This document shows positions 56,649 through 64,000 of a DNA stretch of 64,000 nt, piece after piece (positions within the stretch are counted from its first letter, which is position 1; each line of letters begins with the position of its first letter). The notes beneath the pieces are model-generated. The model had not been told where the DNA came from, did no database searches, and saw nothing but the letters and a program-made list of their open reading frames with translations. A program made the translations under genes and the position numbers. This DNA comes from a virus. Location of the stretch: positions 1-64,000 of the IMG/VR virus record IMGVR_UViG_3300036806_000149; one strand, written 5' to 3'.

Positions 56649-56818
56649 TGTTGCCCCCTTTCTGCGGCGGGTTTCCTTGCCGCCACTTGATTACGTTCAG
56701 GAACTTACAGGAACACATTCAGAACGTCAATAGCGTTCCATAATAGTTTCATAAGATCTTATCATCTTACGGCCGATTGGCATTTGGTAAGATCCTAGTA
56801 CGACTGAGGAACAGCTCG
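56649..56818. promoter_or_regulatory. Divergent operator/promoter region
   Basis: Contains GTTCAGGAAC, then GAACG-N7-CGTTC (56722-56738), and ATAAGATCTTAT (56751-56762), a 12-base palindrome offering TAAGAT on both strands. TGGTAAGAT (56785-56793) is the extended -10 of the gene at 56819. CGGCAAGGAAACCCGCCG near 56670 can fold as a hairpin in the leftward leader. Confidence 0.55.
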
Positions 56819-57088
56819 ATGACGCTCGCACACAGCTACTACCACCATGCTCCGCCCGACCAGTGCGGCACGCCTGACTGCGACAAGCCGCGCGTCGAAG
56901 GCCGGTACGTGTGCGCCGAGCACGCCCCGCGCATGGATCGCATTCGTACTGAGTTTCAGGAGGCCGCTCACAAGAAGATCCACTACTCCAAGCGTCCGCC
57001 CACGTGCTGCTTTCCCGGCTGCTACGAGCTGCGTCCGCGCAACTCGGCGTTCTGCTTCAAGCACTCCGATCAAGTCGAGGAGACGTGA
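56819..57088 (+). CDS. Small two-finger zinc protein, 89 aa
   Basis: Start at 56819 (MTLAHSYYHHAPPDQCGTPD). Two C-x4-C...C-x2-H fingers: CGTPDCDKPRVEGRYVCAEH and CCFPGCYELRPRNSAFCFKH. Matches the finger type of the protein at 55186. Rightward and isolated between leftward modules; probable regulator. Confidence 0.62.
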   Translation: MTLAHSYYHHAPPDQCGTPDCDKPRVEGRYVCAEHAPRMDRIRTEFQEAAHKKIHYSKRPPTCCFPGCYELRPRNSAFCFKHSDQVEET

Positions 57089-57091
57089 GGA

Positions 57092-57109
57092 CTCGCTTCA
57101 GGAAGCGAG
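57092..57109. terminator. Bidirectional terminator hairpin
   Basis: CTCGCTTC-AG-GAAGCGAG is a perfect 8-bp stem at the junction of two converging genes; the right arm lies within the last codons of the leftward tail gene. Confidence 0.65.
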
Positions 57110-57448
57110 GATCGAGCCCTGGATGTTGAACGTCACAGTCGGCGCTCCCGCCGGCAGGTTGACCACGAACTCGGTCGAGTTGGCGCTCATCGCGCGCACC
57201 GCCCACGTCGGCACGGCGGTCCCACTGGCGATCTGGAGAAAGGCCGAGATCGTGTAGCCGTTGACCGGCAGGTTGAGGTTGTGGGTCCAGGTGAAGGCGA
57301 GCTGCTGGCCGGCGGCGATTGACTGACTGCCAGTCGTATACGGCCCGTAGCGGCGCTGGGAGGAGGAACGAGCCTCCAGCTTGCTCAACCGCTTGCTGTG
57401 GCTGCGGTGCTCGCGCATCAGGTCGGGAAGGAAGACGGGCTTGGTCAC
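57098..57448 (-). CDS. Tail-associated protein, 116 aa
   Basis: GTG start overlapping the upstream stop (GTGA). A basic helical N-terminus (LMREHRSHSKRLSKLEARSS) precedes a beta-sandwich region (SIAAGQQLAFTWTHNLNLPV, FVVNLPAGAPTVTFNIQGS). Last gene of the leftward tail module; probably a small tail-tip or adhesin component. Confidence 0.55.
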   Translation of the reverse strand: MTKPVFLPDLMREHRSHSKRLSKLEARSSSQRRYGPYTTGSQSIAAGQQLAFTWTHNLNLPVNGYTISAFLQIASGTAVPTWAVRAMSANSTEFVVNLPAGAPTVTFNIQGSILAS

Positions 57449-58536
57449 GGGGCCACCTGCAAGGGACCGAGAGTCTCGTTGCCGTTGTCGTCGATCGTGA
57501 TGTCCATCCCGAACACGCGCACGGCCTGATTCTGGATCGAGACGCGCGGTGGGTAGTACGCGGTCAGGTAGATCTGATCGCCGATCCCATAGTCGAACAG
57601 GGGGTCCGGAGCGCGCCTGGACGACGTCGCCGGAAAGGGCGTGATCGAGTAGATCACCCGAGGGGTTCGGCGCAGCGTGATCTCGGCCGCTCCGAAGGCC
57701 GTCAGCACGTTGACATCGGCGATGTCCGACAGCGCCACCTGCTCCTCGAAGATTCCGTAGGCGGTGATCGAGGCGGAGTCGATCCCCGGCCCGTAGGTGG
57801 CGTTCTTGCCCGACACGAAGATCGTGTTCATGATCTGCGAGGCGTCGATGTTGCGCCCGAATGAGGCGACGTTGTCCGGCCCCCAGCGATAGCCGAAGAC
57901 CACGTCGGTGCGGTCGTGCCATAGCGGCGTGGGGCTGTTCGGGCCACCCAGCGTGGGGCTCGGCCAGAACGACATGACCCGCGTGATCGGATCGATCGTG
58001 AAGTCAAAGCCGTTCTCGATCTCCGTCAGCTCGGTGATCGCTGCGCCCAGGTTCTGCCAGCGCGTGTAGTCGCGCGAGCGCGTCTGGGTGTCGTGAACCT
58101 GGGTGGCGTCGGAGGTGACCCGGGTGGCTCCGATTCCGTTGATGATGTTCAAAAGATTCAGAGCTATCGTTCCACCTACAGTGTTGCTATAGCTGACGGC
58201 GTCGCGGAGGATGCGATTGTTGAGCAGTTCAAACCAGCCCACCGCGTTGACGCTCATCGACCCTTCCGGGAGCTTCTCGTCGATCGTCCACACCGGCCCC
58301 GACCACACCGGCTGGGCGTGCTTGTAGGCGATGATGCACGTGGTGATCGGCGCGATCACCGCCGCCATCCGCCGGCGCATCGACATATCGAAGGAGAAGC
58401 TCCCGGATTTGTTGAGCGCCAGCGTCAGATGCTTGTTATGCGCCCCGAACAGCTCGCCGAGCAGCGTCGGCGGCGAGGTGGTGGCGTCGGCCAGGATGAA
58501 CTTCCAGGGCGGGATGCGCGGTTGAACGAACGACAC
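57445..58536 (-). CDS. Minor tail protein, Gp37-like, 363 aa
   Basis: Matches the pattern of siphovirus ReqiPepy6 Gp37-like tail proteins: FGAHNKHLTLALNKSGSFSF near the N-terminus, TRWQNLGAAITELTEIENGF, FDFTIDPITRVMSF, then DVVFGYRWGPDNVASFG. These follow the Dit gene in actinophages and form the tail tip. Dispersed-motif variant at 58151-58159. Confidence 0.72.
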   Translation of the reverse strand: MSFVQPRIPPWKFILADATTSPPTLLGELFGAHNKHLTLALNKSGSFSFDMSMRRRMAAVIAPITTCIIAYKHAQPVWSGPVWTIDEKLPEGSMSVNAVGWFELLNNRILRDAVSYSNTVGGTIALNLLNIINGIGATRVTSDATQVHDTQTRSRDYTRWQNLGAAITELTEIENGFDFTIDPITRVMSFWPSPTLGGPNSPTPLWHDRTDVVFGYRWGPDNVASFGRNIDASQIMNTIFVSGKNATYGPGIDSASITAYGIFEEQVALSDIADVNVLTAFGAAEITLRRTPRVIYSITPFPATSSRRAPDPLFDYGIGDQIYLTAYYPPRVSIQNQAVRVFGMDITIDDNGNETLGPLQVAP

Positions 58537-59469
58537 TCAAATCCACGTATCGCTGTAGGTGAAGATCACCTGAGAGGTGCCCGACGTCATTCCGGTGGCC
58601 GTCAGATGGATGTCGTTCTGCCCCGGATAGATCTGGAACAGACTGGAGTCCACCGAGAGCATGCTGAATCGATTCGTGCCACTTTGGTCGAGAAATGTTT
58701 TCGCGGCGGTATCCATGATGTATGTACTTCCACCGGGGATAGTCCCCACCAGCTTGATGAACTCTCCAGAGCGCGTGTTAGTGAGAGTTGGATTGGTTAT
58801 TGGCCCGATGAACTTCATCTGCGGCTGGGCTCCGTAATTGCCGGCATTGGGGGACGAGAAGACCGAAACATCAGTGATTGATGCCCCCGTAGCTGTGAAC
58901 TGCGTGATGTGTGGCAAGTACGCGAGGAAGCGCGGATTCGATGCCCGCAGCGTGATCAGGAAATCGCGGAAGAAGCGGAAATCATTCTGCTCCTCGGTCA
59001 TCGTGATCGGTTGGTTCTTGCGGCAGTTGATCAGCGACGTGCGCGCCAAGCTCGGAGCCTTGATTCCCGATACGGGGTCATACCCGGCCCCGTGGAAGAT
59101 CAGCGGGTACTCCGTCTGCACGGTGGCGAACGCCTGGCGGAGCTGCTGCTGCATGTCTCTGAGCTTCTCCAGCCCGTACGCCTCGATCCGGCCGGTGATG
59201 GCGATGGTGCGCCCGCCGTAGTAGGCGTCGAGCGGCGTCTCGCCGTCGGAGGAGGGATTTTCCTCCCGAACATCGCGGATGTCGGCGTCGCCGAGCCCGT
59301 CGAGCTTGGTCACCCGGATCTTGTCGATCAGATGGCGCAGATTGAAGACGAAGCCGTTGTATTCCATGGGAGCTTCGATCCCGATCGGAACGGCCGTCCC
59401 CGAACCGGGCAGCGCCTCGGTCGAGCTGCCGTACTGCGCTATCGAGGGAAGTTCGAGGATCGGCGACAT
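58537..59469 (-). CDS. Distal tail (Dit-like) protein, 310 aa
   Basis: YYGGRTIAITGRIEAYGLEK then LRQAFATVQTEYPLIFHGAG resembles the N-terminal beta-barrel of Dit/TIGR01725-type phage tail proteins; a galectin-like C-terminal part (KLVGTIPGGSTYIMDTAAKT) follows. Located after tape measure and collar genes in normal tail order. Forms the hub joining tube and tip. Confidence 0.68.
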   Translation of the reverse strand: MSPILELPSIAQYGSSTEALPGSGTAVPIGIEAPMEYNGFVFNLRHLIDKIRVTKLDGLGDADIRDVREENPSSDGETPLDAYYGGRTIAITGRIEAYGLEKLRDMQQQLRQAFATVQTEYPLIFHGAGYDPVSGIKAPSLARTSLINCRKNQPITMTEEQNDFRFFRDFLITLRASNPRFLAYLPHITQFTATGASITDVSVFSSPNAGNYGAQPQMKFIGPITNPTLTNTRSGEFIKLVGTIPGGSTYIMDTAAKTFLDQSGTNRFSMLSVDSSLFQIYPGQNDIHLTATGMTSGTSQVIFTYSDTWI

Positions 59470-59472
59470 CGG

Positions 59473-60411
59473 CTAGGTCCCGTCGCGGATGATGTAGTTG
59501 AGCGTCAGGTAGGGCTGCATGTTGTTGTGCCCACCGCTTCCGCCCTGCGCGCCGATGCCGAGCGCGGGAACCGCGTGCGCGTGACGAGCGGTGGCCCCGC
59601 CGGTCGCACCGAAGTTCTTCAAGGTTCCGCCTGTCACGCTTGGAACGCTCACGTTCGTGACTCCGCCGCCCGCAATCAGATAGATTGTGGACCCAGCGGG
59701 TGGTGCGTGCGTGTGGTCGGGAGAGTCAGTGCCGGTAGTGCCGCCCCCGGTAGCGCCGCCGTGATTGTGCGAGGGCATCTCGGCCACGCTGATGCTGTGC
59801 AACTCCTCCCCTCCAGCGGTGGCCATAGCGTGGCCTCCTCCCACGCCGAGCGGAATCTTTCCTCCCAGGTTGGGCAGGCTGAAGTTGGTGGCGTCTTCCC
59901 CGAAGGGATAAGCGCCAGCGCCCTTGAGCCGGTTGTAGAGCGCGGTAAAGCTGGCCTTTACGAGCGACTGGCCATTGGCGAACTTGAAGCCCACCGGCTC
60001 GGTGGGACCGGCGTAGGGGAATACCGAACCCACCGGGATCAGGAAGTTGACGATCGAGGCGTCGAGCTTGGCCAGATTGAGCGTTCCGTCGGCGATGATC
60101 GACGCCGGATTAGCCCCCGGTGAGGCTCCCAGTGCGTTCCAGGAAATCGTCTGATCGGCGATCCGCTTGGGCACCTGAGAGTCGCTGTAGGCCACGTCAT
60201 AGGGGCCGGGATCGACCCAAAAGCGAGCAATCCCGTTGACCGCCTCAAACGGGTTGGCGATTTGGGTGGTGCCGGTGCGTCCGCTGTAAAGCGTCGCCTT
60301 GGTGGTGGTCCCCGCCAGATAGACGGTCACGAGTACACCCGCCATCAGCACCGTGGGTGCGCCACCTGCCGTAGCGGAGATGATCGTTTCGTTGTAGGCA
60401 TCTCTATCCAT
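59473..60411 (-). CDS. Tail collar / microcystin-dependent-type protein, 312 aa
   Basis: Residues ~125-180 (GSVFPYAGPTEPVGFKFANG, FGEDATNFSLPNLGGKIPLG) are the phage tail collar domain, ending SHNHGGATGG ... NNMQPYLTLNYIIR, the classic C-terminal signature. The N-terminal ~100 residues (MAGVLVTVYLAGTTTKATLY) look like a small beta-domain for attachment. Placed between tape measure and Dit, an uncommon position for a collar/fibre protein. Carries motif 59853-59861 encoding G-K-I-P. Confidence 0.8.
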   Translation of the reverse strand: MDRDAYNETIISATAGGAPTVLMAGVLVTVYLAGTTTKATLYSGRTGTTQIANPFEAVNGIARFWVDPGPYDVAYSDSQVPKRIADQTISWNALGASPGANPASIIADGTLNLAKLDASIVNFLIPVGSVFPYAGPTEPVGFKFANGQSLVKASFTALYNRLKGAGAYPFGEDATNFSLPNLGGKIPLGVGGGHAMATAGGEELHSISVAEMPSHNHGGATGGGTTGTDSPDHTHAPPAGSTIYLIAGGGVTNVSVPSVTGGTLKNFGATGGATARHAHAVPALGIGAQGGSGGHNNMQPYLTLNYIIRDGT

Positions 60412-60427
60412 TATCTATACACACCTC

Positions 60428-63400
60428 CTATGTGCTCGGTACTCGCGAAGCAAACGCGATTCGATTGGCTAGATACGTGTAGTCGGTCTCCGGACCAGAC
60501 TCATGCACGGTGATGTGGTTGGTGATTCCGCCGGGGCTCTGACCGCGCGCCGGATTGACCACGAACTCGCCTGCCTCCAGGTTGAAGATCCCGCTCTTGC
60601 GCACGAAGCCGCCGGTCTGCATCGAGGGGATCTGGTACTGGGGCAGCAGTCCGCCGGCACCGGTGAACACGGCCATCCGATACCACTGCCAGGCCGTCGA
60701 GGAGAAGCTCTGGGCCTTGCCCAGGTTGCCGTTTAGCTCGTTGATCTGGCTGGTGTTGGACTCGATCGCGTTCTGAGAATCGATCAGAGCCTGGATGAGC
60801 GACTCAAACTGGCCCTTCTGAGCCTGAGTCATCCCAGCTTCGATCCGGTCGAAGTTCAGCCCGGAGACCGTGCGGGCGAAGCCCAATCCGCTGAGACCCG
60901 TCAGGTTGACGCCGTAGCCTCCGAGGAGCTGCTGAGCGAGCCCGGAAGCCTGCTGCTGGAGCGCAGCGGCGTTCTGAGCCAGGAACTGGAGCTGTTGCTG
61001 GGAGGTATCAGTGGTGAGGTTGGTGGCGATCGTCTGGGCGAGCTGGCCGAGCCCGCCGAAGATGCCCGTCTGGAACTGGGCGCGGCTCTGAATCAGGTCG
61101 ATCGAGGATTGCCGGATGGCCACGATCTGATCGGAGATCGCCGCCGTGTTCTCGGCGATCTGGACCCCGAGATCGGCGATTTGATCGTGGAGGGCTTCCA
61201 TCTGGCCGGTGTTCTTCTGGAGCGTGGCCGTCTGAAGTGCCCGTGCGAGGGCGTCGCGCTGTTGGACGAGACTGGCTCCGGTACCGCGCAGCACCGCCAG
61301 CCGCGTCTGCCCGGCCGCTACCGCGCCGCCCGCTCGCTCCTGAAGGTCAGCGATGCGGTTGAACAGGTCCAGCCCAGTCTGCCGGCGCTGTGCGCGCTGG
61401 TTGATCTGATCGACGGTGTTCTGGAGCTGCTGGGCCTGGGTCTCGACGATCGTGGCGACGGTGTCCTGGAGCTGGGTGTTGAGGTCATCGACGGTCTGCT
61501 GCCAGCGGGGATCGTGCTTGGCCTTGGCCTGGGCCTCCTTGAGCTTTCGCTCGATGACTTTGCGCCGGGCCTTGAGATCTTCGAGCTGCCCGGTGGTGGC
61601 GGCGTTGATCAAATCGGTGCGCCCCAGCGCCTGTCCGATGCGGCTGACCGTGTCAGGCGACAGCGCCTTGCCGATCATGTTCGTCGCCACTTTGCCGAGA
61701 ACCCCAGCGACCTTGCCCCGAATATTGCTGGGGAACCGCACGTTGATGTCGGCTTGGCGAAGCTGGGCGTTCAGTTGATCGGTGAACTTCGTCTGAGTCT
61801 TCTCGAAGCGGTCCTGACGGGCGGCGGCGATCTTTGCGTCGGTGTCATCCATGTCTTGCAACAGCTTGTTGCGCGCGGCCAGCAACCGTTCGTAGATCTT
61901 CTTCTCATCCGAGGTGATCCCGCCCTTGCGTAACCCAGCCAGTTGCCGGTTGGTGGCGATCAAGTCGGTGCGCAGACGGTTTCGCTCTTTACCCAACTCG
62001 TTGATCAGCACGTTGGTGTCTCGGATGTCCTGAGTGATGTCCTGGATCTCGGTGAGCGGCCGGCGTCTCACCAGACGGGTAGCGTCTCTGGCTCCTCGGG
62101 GGCCTCTGCGCTCTCTCAATCCGGTCTGGGCCAACTGCAACCGGGTCTGAAGCTGGGTGGTGCGCTCGTCGATGACCTGAGCTAGCCGCGCGAAGTAGCC
62201 GTCGTCACCGGTCAGCGTCTCGATCCCCTTGGTGAACCGCTCGACCTGAGTGATTGCGTTCTCGGTCTTGGTCGCGTTGCGATCGAAGCCCTGGCCGATG
62301 AATTTGAACGCCGTATTGACGCGACGGATCAGTCTGAGGGTGGCATTGACGCCCCCGGGCACGATCTGACCCACCAGATCAACGTTGACACTGAGCATCG
62401 CGTCGAGCAGATCCTCATGCTGCTTTTGCAGTTCGTCGTAGCGCTTCTTCTCGTCCTTGGTATCGAGACCAGTTCTGGCGAGCGCTCGTAGTTGCCGCTC
62501 AAGCCCTCTCAGTGCAACAGATACGCGATGAGTGCTGGCAATCGAGATGTTGAAATCGACCGACTTGACGAATCTTTCTAGAGCGTCATGTAGCTCTTTC
62601 TCGCCCTCTTTGACCCCGCCCTTTTCGAGCTTCTTGATCTCGTCTTCGAAAGATTTCTGAATGCCAAACAGAGACAGGATCGGAATCCGACCGAGTCCCT
62701 TTATGTCCGCTTCTACCTCGCGCAGCGAGATCTCGCCCCCGCCAGCGAAGCTCGTCGGCCCGCCGGTGAACCCCAGCGCGCCCTTCAAGCGATTGCGAGA
62801 TGTCCCGATCCAGTTGGCAACCTTCTGCTGCTGGGTCTGGTTGAGCACCCACTCACGAGCGTGGGCCAGGATCGGGATGGGCTGGCCCGCGCTCCCAGGG
62901 ATCTCTCCGCCCACGGCGTACTCACCACCGGAAGGTGTCGGAGGCTTATCGCCGACCCAACCGCCCTGAGCGTATCCGGCCCGGAACGCCGTTGCTGCTC
63001 CGCCGCGACGCACGTCCTCGCGCGGGACCCCGGGGCGCTCGAACGTGTTCATGAAGTAGGACGCGGCGTCGCCCGGGTCCTTCATGGCGTTCATCGTGCC
63101 CTTCAGGCTCGGATAGTCCCGAGCCAGAATTGAGACGAGAAATGCGGTCTGTACGCCGGGATCATTCCAAGGTTTTTTCATTCGGGCAGCGAACGCCCGC
63201 ACGTCAGACAGCGCCACCGGGTGCGCGGTGAAGCCCCACAGACCGCCGTTATCGGTGCCGGGCTCCATCGCCGATGGATTCAGCCCCGATTCGGCGTAAG
63301 CGTTGCCGATGATCCCCGCCGCTGCGATCTTGTTGTACCCGGCTCTGGTCAATACCTGGAAGATCTGGTGACCGGTCGGCCCGCTTAGATTCCCGATCCC

Positions 63401-64000
63401 AACCGTTCCATCAGTAGACGTGCCAGCTTTATCCTCACCATATTTGTTGGCAGCTTCGGTGACCTTCTTGATCGCTGCCTCAGCCAGATCCTTGAGTGCG
63501 CCAGTGCCATGGACCACGAGATCCTTGATCTTGTCCCAGGTGGCGACGCTAATGGCACCACCGAATTGTCCTCCACCAGTTAGCTTTCCGTGCGCAAGAC
63601 CGAAGATGAAGTTGGTGAAATCCTTTCCGGCTGCCGTCTGCTCCCCCTCGGTGTATCCAGTCGTTGCCGAGGCGAGTGTCGTACCGCGAGCGTCCGCTGC
63701 CCATCCCATTTCGAGAAATGCGAACTGGTTATGACCTTGAGCAAATACCTCGCCAGCCTTGAGCTTTGCACCAGCGCTCAAACCTGTCTTCGGCGTAACG
63801 TTCTCGGCGAGATAGATATATTTGCCTTTGAACGGTCCGCTTTCTAGCCGATAGACGATCATCGCACCCACTCCGTCACCAGCGGAGTGAAGAGGCCAAC
63901 CAGTATGGCTACCCGGTGGATCGACACGAGTGAAGGTTGCATCGCCGACGACTGCAATCGGACCCTGACCAGTCATGTCGAGACCCATATCCGTACGGCC
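60428..64000 (-). CDS. Tape measure protein with embedded cell-wall hydrolases, 5' truncated
   Basis: At least 1190 residues; the frame stays open to the window edge upstream of an internal Met at 63988. First a LytM/M23-like piece (HSAGDGVGAMIVYRLESGPF, KYIYLAENVTPK, HNQFAFLEMGW), then a tail-lysozyme domain around residues 200-330 (GYNKIAAAGIIGNAYAESGL, GGLWGFTAHPV) with a catalytic Glu. The remaining ~850 residues are long coiled coils and Gln/Arg-rich helices, setting tail length. The C-terminal region (FVRKSGIFNLEAGEFVVNPA) is typical of tape measures. Punctures the wall during injection. Confidence 0.88.
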   Translation of the reverse strand, partial: GRTDMGLDMTGQGPIAVVGDATFTRVDPPGSHTGWPLHSAGDGVGAMIVYRLESGPFKGKYIYLAENVTPKTGLSAGAKLKAGEVFAQGHNQFAFLEMGWAADARGTTLASATTGYTEGEQTAAGKDFTNFIFGLAHGKLTGGGQFGGAISVATWDKIKDLVVHGTGALKDLAEAAIKKVTEAANKYGEDKAGTSTDGTVGIGNLSGPTGHQIFQVLTRAGYNKIAAAGIIGNAYAESGLNPSAMEPGTDNGGLWGFTAHPVALSDVRAFAARMKKPWNDPGVQTAFLVSILARDYPSLKGTMNAMKDPGDAASYFMNTFERPGVPREDVRRGGAATAFRAGYAQGGWVGDKPPTPSGGEYAVGGEIPGSAGQPIPILAHAREWVLNQTQQQKVANWIGTSRNRLKGALGFTGGPTSFAGGGEISLREVEADIKGLGRIPILSLFGIQKSFEDEIKKLEKGGVKEGEKELHDALERFVKSVDFNISIASTHRVSVALRGLERQLRALARTGLDTKDEKKRYDELQKQHEDLLDAMLSVNVDLVGQIVPGGVNATLRLIRRVNTAFKFIGQGFDRNATKTENAITQVERFTKGIETLTGDDGYFARLAQVIDERTTQLQTRLQLAQTGLRERRGPRGARDATRLVRRRPLTEIQDITQDIRDTNVLINELGKERNRLRTDLIATNRQLAGLRKGGITSDEKKIYERLLAARNKLLQDMDDTDAKIAAARQDRFEKTQTKFTDQLNAQLRQADINVRFPSNIRGKVAGVLGKVATNMIGKALSPDTVSRIGQALGRTDLINAATTGQLEDLKARRKVIERKLKEAQAKAKHDPRWQQTVDDLNTQLQDTVATIVETQAQQLQNTVDQINQRAQRRQTGLDLFNRIADLQERAGGAVAAGQTRLAVLRGTGASLVQQRDALARALQTATLQKNTGQMEALHDQIADLGVQIAENTAAISDQIVAIRQSSIDLIQSRAQFQTGIFGGLGQLAQTIATNLTTDTSQQQLQFLAQNAAALQQQASGLAQQLLGGYGVNLTGLSGLGFARTVSGLNFDRIEAGMTQAQKGQFESLIQALIDSQNAIESNTSQINELNGNLGKAQSFSSTAWQWYRMAVFTGAGGLLPQYQIPSMQTGGFVRKSGIFNLEAGEFVVNPARGQSPGGITNHITVHESGPETDYTYLANRIAFASRVPST

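Overview
The window is about 64 kb of a large tailed-phage (siphovirus-type) genome, or a prophage edge, with high GC (by eye a little over 60%). A high-GC Gram-positive (probably actinobacterial) host is inferred from the lysis genes (M15 peptidase, lytic transglycosylase, NlpC/P60-like enzyme, holin), a Gp37-like tail protein and tape measure of Gram-positive siphovirus type, and one CRP/GlxR-type palindrome. No integrase, capsid protein or major tail protein lies inside the window. Both ends are cut inside genes: a glmS 3' end on the left and the tape measure 5' end on the right.

Layout. 1-450: 3' end of glmS. 0.49-5.9 kb: about 20 tiny rightward early-type genes (HTH, zinc, single-TM, AbrB-like, DUF6283), often joined by 4-base ATGA overlaps. 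5.8-7.6 kb: leftward small genes including two exported proteins. 7.7-18.0 kb: rightward receptor-binding module (baseplate-like, beta-helix fibres, collagen-like stalks, C1q-like tandem repeats). 18.1-19.9 kb: DUF932-type gene, terminators and a tRNA-like element. 20-27.8 kb: one long leftward operon running M15 endolysin, holin, transglycosylase, zinc-protease-like protein, small membrane proteins, a resolvase-like nuclease and a chain of very small Lys/Arg-rich proteins. 27.9-28.5 kb: rightward acidic protein and NlpC/P60-like hydrolase. 28.8-34.3 kb: leftward portal-MuF fusion, TerL and probable TerS. 34.3-48.3 kb: leftward DNA metabolism: zinc/HTH protein, RusA, Cas4-like nuclease, RecA-like ATPase, DNA polymerase III alpha, SSB, primase, DnaB and a MerR-like regulator. 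48.3-49.0 kb: hairpin-rich noncoding DNA. 49.0-51.7 kb: rightward, lower-GC HNH-SF2 helicase cassette. 51.7-56.6 kb: leftward RNase H, small regulators, SF2 helicase and a low-GC zinc-finger gene. 57.1-64 kb: leftward tail module (tape measure with embedded hydrolases, collar protein, Dit-like, Gp37-like).

How it fits together. The phage carries its own polymerase, helicase, primase, SSB, recombinase and two resolvase-type nucleases, so replication probably depends little on the host. Three free peptidoglycan hydrolases plus two in the tape measure suggest a demanding cell wall.

Strongest unexplained signals. (1) A dispersed AT-rich pseudo-palindrome, GAAAGATTC / GAAAGTTTC / GAAAAGATTC, occurs more than 30 times in coding and intergenic DNA, in all reading frames and both orientations, forcing non-preferred codons. 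(2) A second dispersed element, roughly TCTACNCTGTAGCTAGA, often precedes a stereotyped AGAAAGGATCACC start cassette, recalling the start-associated sequences of cluster K mycobacteriophages. (3) TAAGAT(CT) promoter-like elements abut several start codons. (4) The HNH-helicase cassette beside a structured noncoding region is a candidate exclusion or defence system.
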